A stretch of DNA of 64,000 nucleotides from Phialophora verrucosa. Lineage: Eukaryota; Ascomycota; Eurotiomycetes; Chaetothyriales; Herpotrichiellaceae. The translations under genes and the position numbers were made by a program. Below are positions 21,356-33,573 of this stretch, piece after piece. The first letter of the stretch is position 1; every line of letters begins with the position of its first letter. Below the pieces are notes generated by a model. It had not been told where the DNA came from and searched no databases. It saw only the letters and a program-made list of their open reading frames with translations. The stretch lies in contig MSED01000003.1 in NCBI GenBank assembly GCA_002099365.1, forward strand, positions 1,116,001 to 1,180,000. The letters run 5' to 3'.

Positions 21356-23129
21356 TGTCAATGGAAGATAGCGAAGGGTCGCTGCTGAGAGGGGAAGTAG
21401 AATCCGTTGCACGCCTCTACTCTCATGCCGCCAGCGGGCCTTTCTCCTGCCGGGGTGCAGGTGACATGTGCAGCAGAACTAGAGATCTTTGGAAATGTTG
21501 CGGAAATTTTGGCTTGGCGGCTCAAAATGTACCCCTCGGAGCCGGAAGGCGCTCGATATTCGGGCCGCTTTTACAACCAACCCTCACTCTGAATCTTCTC
21601 CACTTGCGAAACACCACCCATACGTATCAGACTACGCTCCTTGGCCTAGAGCAACGAATGCGAAGAGTTACGGAGACACCACAGCTATATTAAATGCAGA
21701 CATCATCTCCATCTCTTCTTGCGGCAGGGCAGGAGCAGATCGAAACAGATCGATTTCTATCGACAAGTACTTCTGCTCGCGTTTACTGAAGGACACCTGC
21801 CCTTGTGCAAAACCACTTCCGCAACCTTCGTATCGCCGAGTGCGAGCATATTGACCAAGATGTATGCACTTTATTGATCAAGTTCGAAACTGTATTTCCA
21901 ACTGAAAGGGCCCACGCACTACCGTGGGCGGCAAATGATGTCCAGAGCAACCGAAGACTTGACGATGAGTTCGGTCGCCTCGCGAAAATGCTCTCGAGTC
22001 TGCATTTCGTGGTCAGTCCGCAGCCTGGTCATTCTCACCAGGTGCCGAGACAGGTAGTATATCGCGTACATTAGTAATATCTTGGACTAGCCTTGCATTG
22101 ACTATGGCCATTTTGACAAGCAGCTCCTCCAGATCAAGCAAACGCCCGCAATTTCCCTGCAATACTCTCCCCTATATCTACGATTGACTTAGGATCGACT
22201 GTTGAGAGGCTCCTTGGCGCATTAGACAATGTGTGACCGTCGGGTCAGTATGATCGATAACTTTGCAACATGGTTTGAGGGCTCGCAGTTGAAGGATTCC
22301 ATTCGTGCTGGTCATAGAACGTCGTCCACAGGCAACCAACCTGCAAACATGAAGTTGTTGTCCCTTCGCATCACCACATTTGCCGGCGGCCGGCCCATCC
22401 CAATCTGTTCCTGCTGCCTACAGAATAGTCAGGCGAGGATTGTGGCAGATTGAACCTAGGTGAGAGGCGAAGCGAGCTGAGAAAGTGGCGATGACGACTG
22501 TCTCGCCCGACGTCAGACTCGAAGTCCCCTCCATCCGATCACATGAGAGGCCCAAGGCGCAGTGGTGGCTGCCAGCCACGACGCTGTCGCGGTCGGACTC
22601 TCGTCAGCGTCTAGACGATATCTGGTTGTGAGTCCTGGTACGAGTACTGGTATTAGGAACATACCACGAACCTTGCTAACTAGCTTGGTGGCCACTCAGG
22701 CTGCGAGCTGGAGGGACGGTTCGAAACTAAGAACTCTTGGCAGAGTCCGGGGTGTCGAGGGCGTCCCCCCACCGCATCTGCCTTCCTCGCTTGTTGGTCT
22801 TACAGATTCGCGGTCGCCGGTTTCACATCTTCAGGCGCAGCGCAGCGCAGACAGACAGACAGACACACATGTCAACTGCGACCAACCACTGCGACAGATC
22901 CTCTCTCTTTGAAGCCTGTCACTCAAGATTCGTCCTTTCACTCTTGACCACTGATCATAGTTCATACATCAGCATTAGTGGTTTGGCATTCGTTCCCGCC
23001 GACATTTGCTCCAACATTGACACTTCGCGTATCATCTTTGACAACCCCTCCAACCAAGCCACCCGTTACCATTCTATTGCCCATCCTGGCGCATTCTAGT
23101 CATCGCGCCTGACTCTCAGGCAGTCAGCG
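21356..23129. other. Divergent intergenic region with one candidate small exon
   Basis: It lies between the starts of the U2B''-like gene and the ArfGAP gene. The plus-strand frame 21805-22074 (89 codons) reads NHFRNLRIAECEHIDQDVC and then LLIKFETVF. It has a helical, protein-like composition but no ATG context I trust; an open frame 21694-21783 just upstream ends in a TGA in the same phase. It could be an exon of a small unrecognised gene. A (GCGCA)3 run at 22835-22850 passes into (CAGA)4 at 22848-22866. Confidence 0.35.
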
Positions 23130-26100
23130 ATGGGCAACATTAGCAGCAGACTCGACGAGGGCGCCTTGCTCTACCTGAAGGACCAAACGCGCTGTATGTG
23201 CTGCCACTGTCTTCACCTTCAGCGGCTAATGGCTGACTTTGCTAGTCTCGGTCAGTTCAATCGTCGTTAGCAATGGCCAGCGGAAGGTACTTTTGACCAT
23301 TGCGCCAAATGCATATCCCGCAACCCGGCTTGTCGGCAAGCCAGACGCAACCGATTACAGACCCATCTCCTACATACAGGTCTGTCGCGTGTCCCCCCGC
23401 TGAGGAATGACTTTCTGATTTGTCGTGCAGGATCCTGATTCATCGGCGCTCTCATTTATCCCCCGGCTAGACCTTGAAGACGAACTCGACATACGCTTTA
23501 CATTTATAACTCGGCAGAACTCCAGTCCTCTGCCTGCGACGCCCTCCACGTCCACTCCCGCTCTCGATGCTGCCGTCACCGGGCTGACCTTTGCCTATGC
23601 TCACAACGCCAAAGAGTTGGACACACTCATTACGCGAGAATTCCACGCCGACCCCAATCTACACAAAAACTCCAACGTGCAATTTATCGGTGATTTTGGA
23701 ACCCGTGGCAGTCCTGCAGTGACTTACGAGTGGACATGGCGCTGGAAGCCTCCAAAAGCCCAAGAGGACAAGGGCGGAGGTTGGCGCAGCTGTTGCAGTT
23801 TCCTCGAGTACGATTCTAGAGCCCACCGGCTCAACACACTCGCATCCTTCACTTTTTGGGTTCAGAATATGACCACAGCCAACGGCCTACCGCTCGCGTC
23901 ACCCAGTCTGGAGATCCCGGTCTTTCCACAGAGGCATAGAATGCCATCTTCACAGTCATACCAGTCCGCCATCAGCGATTCAGAAGGTCCTTCCGACCAA
24001 CACAACCCGCCCTCGCCTCAAGTACACGCCGCCGAGTTCGGCTCCAGCGCTCCTACATCAACGCCTGCGATGCCTGTGATCGACATCCAATGCGTGCCAC
24101 GCCCCGGGGACGACGTCAGCGCAGTTGATGATGGTCCGGTCTTTCGGGCTACAATGAAAGCCCTTGAGCAAAAAACCGGTACGATGAAAGTACAGATTAA
24201 GAAAGTTTTGAAGAAAGCCGAAGCTGCACAGCAGGCCCAAGTCGAGTGCAATCAAGCAATGTCTGATTTCTTACGAGCGCTCCAAGAAGCCTCAAATTCA
24301 AGCGCTACGGCTTTCAAGCCCGCTCTCGACCATTACTTCACAAACATAGCCCAGCATATCATGAAGTATGAGAAGGGCAACAGCACGTTGTTGCAGCGAC
24401 AGATCATCGATCCCATCTCCAAGCTGTATAACATGGACATCAAGCAGGTCGAAGCCAAAAAGAAGGACTTCGACGACGAAAGCCGAGACTACTATGCCTA
24501 TGTTGGCCGCTATTTGGGTCAAAGGCAGGATTCGCTCAAGGACAAGAAGCGTGCAGAAAGCGACTCCAAATATCAGAGCAAGAGGAAGAACTTTGAGTTG
24601 AAACGATTTGACTACTCGACTTTCATGCAAGATCTGCATGGTGGCCGCAAGGAACAAGAACTCCTGTCACAGCTCACAAAGTATGCGGATGGCCAGGCGA
24701 AATCATTCCTAGCCACGGCCAAAAAGGTGGAAAACCTCACGCCACAGTTAGATGCCCTCGTCAGGGAAGTCTCCGCAGCCGACAAGGAATATAATCTGCA
24801 ACGGACGGAGAGAGAAGAAAAGCGAAGAAATCTGGAGAAGAACGGGCCTGTGGCTGCGGAACAGGAGACGCATCACCAACCTCCCCCTGTTGCTGTCTCC
24901 ACCCAAGTTCCCGGCCAGAATGGGTATACTGCTTATACTTCCGACACCGACCTCAGCAGGGCCGACAGTGCTAGCTCCCAATTTGGCCATGCATCGATCA
25001 AAACGTTATCACCTACGCCGAATTCAAATGTCGCGCTGAACACCGTCTTATCGACTTCACCCAGTGGCAACTCGTTAACACCAACTCCTAGCAAGTTTAA
25101 GGGCATTCGTGACCTCGACGAAACTTCGGTAACAACCAGCGACAAGAGTATCCTGGGACAATACCGCAAGGAGGGGCTGTTGTGGGCGTTGAGCAAGCCG
25201 AACAGCCACCTTGACCCGAAAGGCGCGTGGCACAAGTTCTGGATCGTGCTTGACCAAGGAAAACTATCCGAATACAGTAATTGGAAAGACAAATTGGATT
25301 TACACCGCGATCCAATCGACCTTCGTATGGCCTCAGTACGAATTGCACGGGATGCAGAGCGGAGGTTCTGCTTTGAGGTCATTACGCCGCATTTCAAACG
25401 AGTCTACCAGGCCACAAGCGAAGACGATATGAATGCCTGGATCAACGCCATCAACAATGCCCTTCAGAGCGCTTTCGAAGCCGGCGGTCAAGCGCCGCAG
25501 CAAGTTCGAAAGGAGCCGGGTACGCGGGAGTCTGTACGTGAGTTTGGGCATGCTCTACTCGGCAAAAGCTCCTCGCAATCTGGACCACACGGGTATTCTC
25601 AGCGAAGTGACGGGAGTGGAGTATCGCGCCGCATCACTGTGGGTTCTAGGCCGACCTACACCAGAACCAGCAGCAACAGCTATGATGAGAATCCCTCGAA
25701 GCTGCTCGACCAGATCAGAAACAATGATCAAGGCAACCAGTTCTGCGCGGACTGTGGCTCCTCTTCCAAGGTCGAATGGGTTTCGCTCAATCTAGGCATC
25801 ATTTTATGCATTGAATGCGGCGGTATCCACCGGTCACTGGGCACGCACGTATCAAAGATTCGGTCATTGACGTTGGACGTGCACTCCTTCACCAACGATA
25901 TTGTCGAGTTGCTGCTGCTCATCGGTAACAGGATCAGCAACATGATCTGGGAGGCATTGTTGGATCGCTCTCTGAAACCCACGCCGACCTCGACTCGAGA
26001 TCAGCGGCTGAAGTTCATTACAGCGAAATATGTCGAACGGGCCTATGTTGAGCCTGCGTCTCAGTTTACGACTGCGGATGACGCGCTGCTGACATCGATC

Positions 26101-26547
26101 AAGAGACACGAGATCCAAGGCGTTCTACAAGGCATTGCTCAGCGGGCGAACGTTAACGCTCACGATCGTTCTAGGAACACTCATGCTGTGTTTATGGCCC
26201 TTGCGGCCGCCGACCCAGCTCGTCCGGTCTCGTCACATTCGGACTCACCGCCGTCCGGAGCAGTTAAGGCATTCCCGATGGCGGAGTTACTCGTTCAGAA
26301 TGGGGCTGAAATCCCCGTTGAGCTTCCGGCCATTCCACTGTCCGCAGCTGCGCGCTTATACATCGAACAGCGCACAACGCGGGCGCCTTCCGGTCACGGC
26401 GCCCACGCAGATACACTTGGCCCCCTCCCCTTCATGAACAAAATGTCACCCATGTCCTCGTTTTCGGATTCTTCGAATAAGCTGCAGAAGCGTGGCAGTG
26501 CCGGTGCAAGGTTTGCCGGCAAGGTCACGGGGCTGGGGGAACGGTAG
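23130..26547 (+). CDS. BAR-PH-ArfGAP protein (ACAP/Csx2-like)
   Basis: Exons 23130-23193, 23246-23379 and 23431-26547; introns of 52 and 51 bp; 1104 aa. The first exon gives MGNISSRLDEGALLYLKDQ, the typical start of this fungal family. Residues about 306-525 form a coiled-coil BAR-like region (KALEQKTGTMKVQIKKVLKKAE to AADKEYNLQRTEREEKRR). A PH domain spans about 645-750 (EGLLWALSK, KFWIVLDQGKL, NAWINAINNAL). The ArfGAP zinc finger at about 838 is CADC-x16-CIEC, followed by GIHRSLGTHVSKIRSL with the catalytic arginine. A weak ankyrin-like C-terminal segment follows (about 905-985). The protein should stimulate GTP hydrolysis by Arf on curved membranes, linking lipid binding to vesicle traffic. 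The Ser/Thr/Pro-rich linkers are probably disordered. Confidence 0.94.
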
Positions 26548-27315
26548 TATCGTTACAGCAGGTCGCGTGCTGATTATAACGTGCTGGGGCCAGTTATGCT
26601 CTGCGAGAGCCATTCTTTTGACGTGTTGAGTACTCCGACGCGGTTGATGCATGTGCCGAGGCCGAGGCTCGTGTATTTGAACAGTGATTCGAGTTGAAAA
26701 TGATGGACGACGGTTTTTGATGACTGCGACGAGGTTATGACCTTGGGATCCAGACGGGCTCGGGAGGACAACGTGAGCGAGGTTGTGGGCTCTACCAAAA
26801 AGTTATCTGCGTACAGCCGATGGGCAGGGTAGCCATTCAAGCTATGACATTTGAAAAGATCTAAGGGAGGAAGGGTCGAGACACACCGCGGACAAGGCGC
26901 TGCCTTTTGCCTTTTTACATAGACAGCACCGGACAGCTTGGGTACATGCCTCATTGGCAGGGAAGCATGCGGTGCGCGACGATAATGCTAATACTATGGA
27001 TTGACCCCAAACTTTCAGTGCCTCTAACCCCCCGCCGCAACCTTGACTGCGAAAGAGTACAACTGTCATGTTAAGCTATAGGGGAGTCCTCGCAAGTCCA
27101 ATCTACTTGCAGCGAACAGCACACCAGAAACAAATGAGGCGCCCCCCCCCAGGATCTCATCTGGCCAGACGCTGACTGCAAGTCTCTCGTCTCCCCTGCC
27201 GGTAGGATGGCCGATAGTGTCGAGAGTGGACGGCGCCTCACATTATAGAAGTGCTGGGTCCGGACGAGGATGGAAGCAAGTGGGGGAATCACTCTCAAAC
27301 TTTGTTATAGCCGTC

Positions 27316-27350
27316 GTGGTGGTGGTGGTGGTGGTGGTGGTGGTGGTGGT
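27316..27350. repeat. (GTG)n microsatellite
   Basis: About twelve uninterrupted GTG units in a gene-free region. Confidence 0.95.
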
Positions 27351-27910
27351 AAGGGCAGTCGTGGGCGTGTTCTGTGTGCTGTACTCGGTAGCTTACTGGT
27401 TTCTTCTCCGTAGACGTAAATCCTACACACATATATTATGTCCTGGGCGTCTCCTCCGTAGACGTGGATTCCGGACATATCTTCCATCCTAGGGACAAAC
27501 GAACCAGCCTACCGTTCATGCTATTCGATCTGAGGTGATGCCATGCCATGCCATGTGCAAGGGGTTTCCATGTCTGCGACCGCCTGCGGTTGGTCTTCCC
27601 ATGCACAAGACCTCTACTGTATATACTTTGGGGACCGATGTTCAGGAACGATGGCGCGGGAAGTCCTTGAATTGTGATGATCTTCTCTTCTCCTGTTCCA
27701 CCAAAGTCCTTCAGATGGGTACAGTACAGTATCTCATTCTCTGGTCCAAATCGCCGCTGAGGCGTGGTATCTTTCAAATGCGATGATGGGGTGTCCTGGG
27801 AATAGGATAGGGGTTGAACAGTGGTGGTGTAGGCTTGCCGGCGCCCAGGGAATGTGTCGGTCGACCTCATCACTGGACACGGAAGTCAGTTGTTGGAATT
27901 TTCAGGCCGA

Positions 27911-27937
27911 CTGATTTGATCTGATCTGATCTGATCT
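27911..27937. repeat. (CTGAT)n microsatellite
   Basis: Five CTGAT-type units, the first one altered, in a gene-free region. Confidence 0.9.
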
Positions 27938-30900
27938 GGTGCGACGGCTCTGGCACTTCTGGCATTCTGGGTCGTGACTAGGGTACGGTGGTTGCGGCCA
28001 GAGGCTGCTTTCCCGACAGAGTTTCGCGGGTGTGTATAAGCTCCTTCTCATTCCATGCGCGTCCTATAGTATAGAGCGATCGTCTCGTAGAAGCTCACCG
28101 GCCTGGCTTCTGACCGGGGAAGAAGAAAGGGGCGGGCATGACGGGTACGGGAATGACACACTGCTGGTCGCGGTAGTGCAACGACGTCTCCTCCACAAGA
28201 CCTACCTGACTGTCCAAGGGGCAGGTGTGGCAGCTGTGTGAACGAACATGTCCTCGGCGGGATTCAGGAGACAAGCGAAAACGAGGAATGATTGTTTGGA
28301 CGGTGTAGCGACCGTGGTCGGAGGTCTCCTCCAGTGTCATTCTTGCTGTTGATTCGAGGATAATGCCGCTGCAGCTAAACGCATAGACGCAAATAGGAAA
28401 TCTCTAGCAACTGCCGAAATGATTCAGGGCTGTTCAGGAGATTGTGGGACGGTTCTCTTCATGCAGAGAAAGAGAGAGACACAGAGTATGCGAGATGAGA
28501 GGAAGCTTGAAGAGGTGCGATTGACTCGGACTCAGGAGCCAGGAGTATGCACCCACGGCCCAAAGACCAACAAAGGAAGGTGACAGGGCTTGCGGACGGG
28601 GTAGCTGCGAAGGCGGTAATGTTGGGGAGGAGCAAAGAACGGAGTGTGCGTTTGTGGAAGTGATGGCATTGTGGTTTATCGGGGACAAAGCGCCAATAAG
28701 GGGACAGGGATGCCTGCGAAATCTTCCTGGCGCGGCCGCCAGAATTCTGGCAGTGCCGTCCGAAAATCTTCCCCCTGGTTAATTCACGATGGAGCACTGC
28801 ACATATGCAGAGACCAAGATCTTTCGCATTCAAAAGACCAAGTACTGTCAGATCCGGTCAGACAGGAGACTTCACGACCAAGTGCCTCATAGACAGATGA
28901 TTGGTGATCTGGATTGAAGCCGTTATACACGGCGGCGGGTAAGGCGAGGGCGGCGGTTACATGGAGAAGTGGGCGCACGTTGAAAAGGGGAGTTCCGCAG
29001 GACCACACATCAAACAGAATTCAACCTCTCGAGTCCTCCTTTCCCCATAGTGGAGGCGCGCAGGGCTCCAGGATGGAGGACTGATGTTTCGGTCAACCAC
29101 GTTTGCTAGGGTGGATCTCTGGATGTTGCGGGTCATCTCCCTCGAGCTGCGAGCGCGAGGATGATAGCTAATGGAATCACCTCTCAATCATGTCCACCGA
29201 GTGACCGGACGACTCGGGAGACGTGGTACCGTAGCCAGTGATCGCGCAGAGAGGAACATGAGAAAATTGTGGAACATCAGAGATCTGGCGAGTAGTTCAC
29301 CAGACTGGCACAATTCATTGCCTGCCTTTGCCCATGACCATGCCATTGGCTCGTCATGGGGGACGAGATTGTCGAGATACGCGGATGGATGGTCCGATAG
29401 CCGTCGAGCAAAGTTAGAGCCCCTCGCTCCCAACATGTGCTTTGCCTGGGGATGTCGATACTGTGAATGACAGGCTGGAAAAGTAGGGTGTGCCGGTGAA
29501 GGGTGCGAGGAACCAGCATCGTTGGAGAACCTGCAGTCTTCGAAGCGAGAGCATGTCCTCGCTAGTGTATGAAGTGTCGGCCTGAGGCACCCAATGATAT
29601 TCTGTCCATTCTAGCTCGAGAGAAGGCACAACCCCAAAGAACCAAATGATGGGTGTTCATTGGACCTGGCCTCTGTTAGCGAGCATGCATAGGGTTGAAG
29701 CCGTTGAGTTTCGGGTTCTGGCGCTGTAGCAAATACCATCGATCCATAAACAAAAAGACGCAATGATAGCGAAAGCTCAGAACCGAGAATTGCGCGGGTT
29801 GTGGTTGTTGGACCGTTGATAGTGGCCCAGTGGGTTGCTCCAGAATTTCCCGAGTCGGCGACTCTGTATGATGATTGGTCTGAGTCTCACGATGGCGTTT
29901 TGCACATACTGCCGAGTTGATTGGTTGTAAGGTATCGCCACAATGAGTGCCATCGGATATGGAGAACTGGGTAACCGCATGAGCACCGGGTATCGTACCA
30001 CACAACGCAAAGGGGAATCGCTCCGGCCCGGACAGCCCTTGTTTTATCGCGTGGTACAGCTTTGGTTGGACAAAGAGGTGGTGCGGCAGTTTCACAGGCA
30101 TGCCACGTACTCGTAACGGCGTGGTCGAAAGTACCTCGAGGACGTTCATCTTTCTACGAGGCATGTACCTTCGACAGCTTGAGGAAAATCATTGCCTTGT
30201 ACATCTCATGTAGCGAAACATATTCGGACGCGCCGACTCGGGGTTCGGTGGCCTAAGGTCGGGAATGAGATGGTACTGCTTCTTTCCGCAAATGTTCCAT
30301 TGAGCACACGAGTCGCCGAACAGTGCTTAGCGCAATGTGTGTACCTGACACTAGCTCAGGAGCGACACGAGGGATTCGGAACACGCAGCGTCCGTTCAAG
30401 TAAGGCGAGGATTCGGAGCGAATGCTTGAGTGGCAAACCGGGGGGTCCTAAGGAGTCTGGATCAGCGTCTTGGTTAGGACAGGTACAAGTCACGCCAGTC
30501 GGAAGGTTACCACAGCTCGAGTGGAAGTCAAGTGACGTGTCTCATCTCTTCTACGAGTACCAGTAGACAGCCGACAGATCCAGGCAGTTCTAATTCTGGC
30601 ATACGCAGCAGCAAATGAGTACACGGTAAGGGTGCCTGTGGAGTGCCAATGTTCGTGTACTATTTTGGCTTCTGCAACCGTCGCGACGAGGAGAACAAAT
30701 AATGGAGGCGGCAGAGACATACCGCAGGCCCCAGTGAGACCCGTTGGGTACGTCTGCCGGCCATCGAATCGATCAGCGAGCGATTGGCAGGAAATGGCAA
30801 TGATAACCCGCGGTGGCCACGAAGAAATGACGGTCGCGAGAACTGAGGTTGGAATTAACAAACCCTACACGCCAAGCCTATGACGCAGCTCGGCAGCGCT

Positions 30901-33430
30901 CCAAAGTTTTTCCATTCCGCCCCGCGCTATACCGTCTTCGGACACAGGGAATTCGGAAACCGCATCGTGGCTCCATTGATTTCGACCAAACTGACGTGGA
31001 ATCTGACCCGAAATCCTGGAGAAAGCCAGCTGCTCAGCCACAGCAAGGGTCCAACCAGATCTAGGCTCGAGAGTCTCGGATCTTCTCGACAACCCAACAT
31101 TGACGGTCTCCACAGGATCGGCATATGCTGTGAAAACTCGTTGTCGCCACCAGCCGCCGGACGACTTGGCCGTGAGACATCCAGCAGCCACAACGGGCAA
31201 GCAAACTATCACTGATTGACATAGATCATCTGGCAAGCCGATCACCATCGCTACTGGGCGCTGGTGTACCTGCGTTGTTTCTAACAATAGCGAAATTGTG
31301 CAGAATGATGCCATGCACCGTCATCGCATGCGGTGGACAAGCACAAACAGGCCACCCGGGAGTTGGAATCTGTTTAATGAATGGTACGAGGTACCCGTAT
31401 GGACTCGGGCAGATCCCAACAGCCGCCTGGTCGGGAAGGCTTACTCTGTGCTTGAGCGATGTAGGCCATAATGGTACTCGGAGCGTGCTAGAATAATCAG
31501 GGCCGTTGACGTGGTCGAAAATGCAACCACAAGAGCTCTTCAATCGACCTGTGCAGACAATTGTGTAGCGACATTGGCTTCAACCGAAGTACAGTGTACC
31601 GGTGTCCGTGCTCGTTCGTCCACTTTTTCAACGTCCCACAGCACTGGTCAGCACACCCACGAGGGTCTAGCGGGGGGCTAACGAGACATTTTCTCATGAT
31701 CTGCGAAGATTGACCATCTCGCGCATTAGTTTTGGATCGACACCACGCTTCCCTTGTCGACGATGAATGTCTTGCGTACGTCGCCCTGCCGCAGGAGGAT
31801 CTTTACCTTTCTAAGGTATGTGAATCAGCGCATGCGACTGCAGATAGCAACGTGGGAGCAGACTACGAGTACCTCCTAGACAGCAGGATGAATGGTGCGA
31901 GGCTGCTTGTAAAAGGTGGGAGTTCCAGAATGCCGCAGAAGCCGAGCAGTGGGGAGCAAGCCTCGGATGCGTGGCCATCTAACGGGAAATGTGGCTTGCC
32001 TATCTCCTGGCTGGTAAAAAGATTTCCGTTGCTGTAGCTTCAGCCCGAACTCCACACGGTCCAGAACGTCCCATTCCTGCACCCTCAATGTGGGCAGCTC
32101 AGCTGCAAAATAGGTTCGTATCAACGTCTTAGACAGGATTCATCTTGATTCTTACCATCTCGTGCCCGTACAGTGCTGACGAGAAACGAGTTTGCGCTCC
32201 AAGTGGGACAGCGCCAGGGGCTTGCAGGCCCATCGAAATAAGCGATGGGCACGCAACACAGTGGTCTCTACCAAATCAGAGACGAGAACAGATTGCTGTT
32301 CAAATGTCGCCACAATAGATTCCTGCAAGTATCTTCTTGGTCCTTCTGTACCCGGTACACGGTGCTGGGTCCACGCAAACCTTGGGCCGGCCATCGCTTC
32401 CGAAAGGAGACGGGAACACAGCCACTACTCGTACCGAGTCCATCTCCGGTCGACCCACCGTCAGGCTTAGCGACAATCTATACTGTGTACATCGCGTCTC
32501 GCTGTGCTGCTGTGCTTTTGATACGACCGCGGCGGGGATGTCAATTCCGGCACTGTGCAGGAAAGAGGCTTCAGCCACTGCACCTTCTGGTCTAACGGTA
32601 AGTGAGCCTTCCCATGCCAGATCGACTCCCCCATTCAGAGGGGAGTTGCTGCCGTTGCTGCTACTCCGCCATACCCACAGCTGCTTCCTTCCAGGCCTTG
32701 GGTATCGCATCCAAGATCCGGACCAATTAAGCCCTCCCAGTGTCCCTATCAGCCCACCGGTCGAAGCTGCAGTTCGCGACCGGAAATTCCCCTTTCAAAT
32801 GCAGCGTTCGTCGCCATACTGCGCGTTGATTCTGTCAGACTATCCACCCGGGCGCTTTCTTCAGGCTCGAGCATCGCAATACCGTTGGCCTCTCCGTCAG
32901 TCCTGATCATCTTCCACCTCGACCAGGGCTCCATCCCGGCTATTCCCAATCACGCTTTTACGGTTCGTTTTGGCCACCGACTGCAGTGGACCCTGGCGCC
33001 GTTGTCGAATTTTACTTGCTATGTCCCAAAGGCTTTAGTACATTGTGCGTCGCTATCCCCGCCAGTCATTACCATCCATGCTACTGAGGCCAGATATGAG
33101 ACACGGTTGGGCGTGACTCCCCTTCTTAACCATCACTTCTTTTCACCGCACGCCCATTAGACCAATGATTCTACGAAGCTGCCGTTGGACACTGCCACAA
33201 GAGAGCAGCGTTCCTCTTCTAGCCCTGTGAAACACCCAGACCACCCCTGTCGGCCACGTTCACTTCCAAATTTGGCGCCGACCTGTGTGTTTCACTTCCC
33301 TTCTTGAACAGACGAACGAGCGAGAGCATTTCTCAACAGAATCCTCTTGACAACCAACAAGAGCACCCGGATCTCTCCTGATCCGTGCTCAGCCTGCTGC
33401 TCAGTTCGATTAAGATCGACTTTCCCACAT

Positions 33431-33443
33431 ACCTAGCCTAGGT
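33431..33443. promoter_or_regulatory. 13-bp palindrome ACCTAGCCTAGGT upstream of the YTH gene
   Basis: Perfect inverted repeat with a one-base centre, about 130 bp upstream of the proposed start codon. It could be a dimeric factor site or an RNA hairpin if transcribed. The assignment is positional only. Confidence 0.35.
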
Positions 33444-33501
33444 ATACCTATTTGAGGTACTCTCTTTTGGCGCTTAATCGGCTGTCTCACCATCGAGCAA
33501 A

Positions 33502-33510
33502 ATGGACTGA
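33502..33510 (+). promoter_or_regulatory. Minimal uORF (ATG GAC TGA) before the YTH gene
   Basis: A two-codon open frame sits 64 bp before the proposed start at 33574. An in-frame ATG at 33514 directly follows it. If the leader is transcribed through this point, scanning ribosomes would meet the uORF first. Confidence 0.4.
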
Positions 33511-33573
33511 CTGATGGCTGTCTTCTGGGTCCAGCATTACTACACACTTCCTATTATATTTGAGGATTTCGGA

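Larger units (their letters stand above)
26548..33430. other. About 7 kb with no supportable gene
   Basis: All frames are short, overlap one another on both strands and show no domain. The base composition is ordinary, not AT-rich, so this is not a RIP-degraded repeat like the one at 57.3 kb. Simple repeats occur at 27316-27350 and 27911-27937. CTCCGTAGACGT occurs twice, near 27408 and 27451. The right end (about 33170-33430) is pyrimidine-rich and is probably promoter and leader of the YTH gene. A long regulatory region, a non-coding transcript, or orphan genes with many introns all remain possible. Confidence 0.45.
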
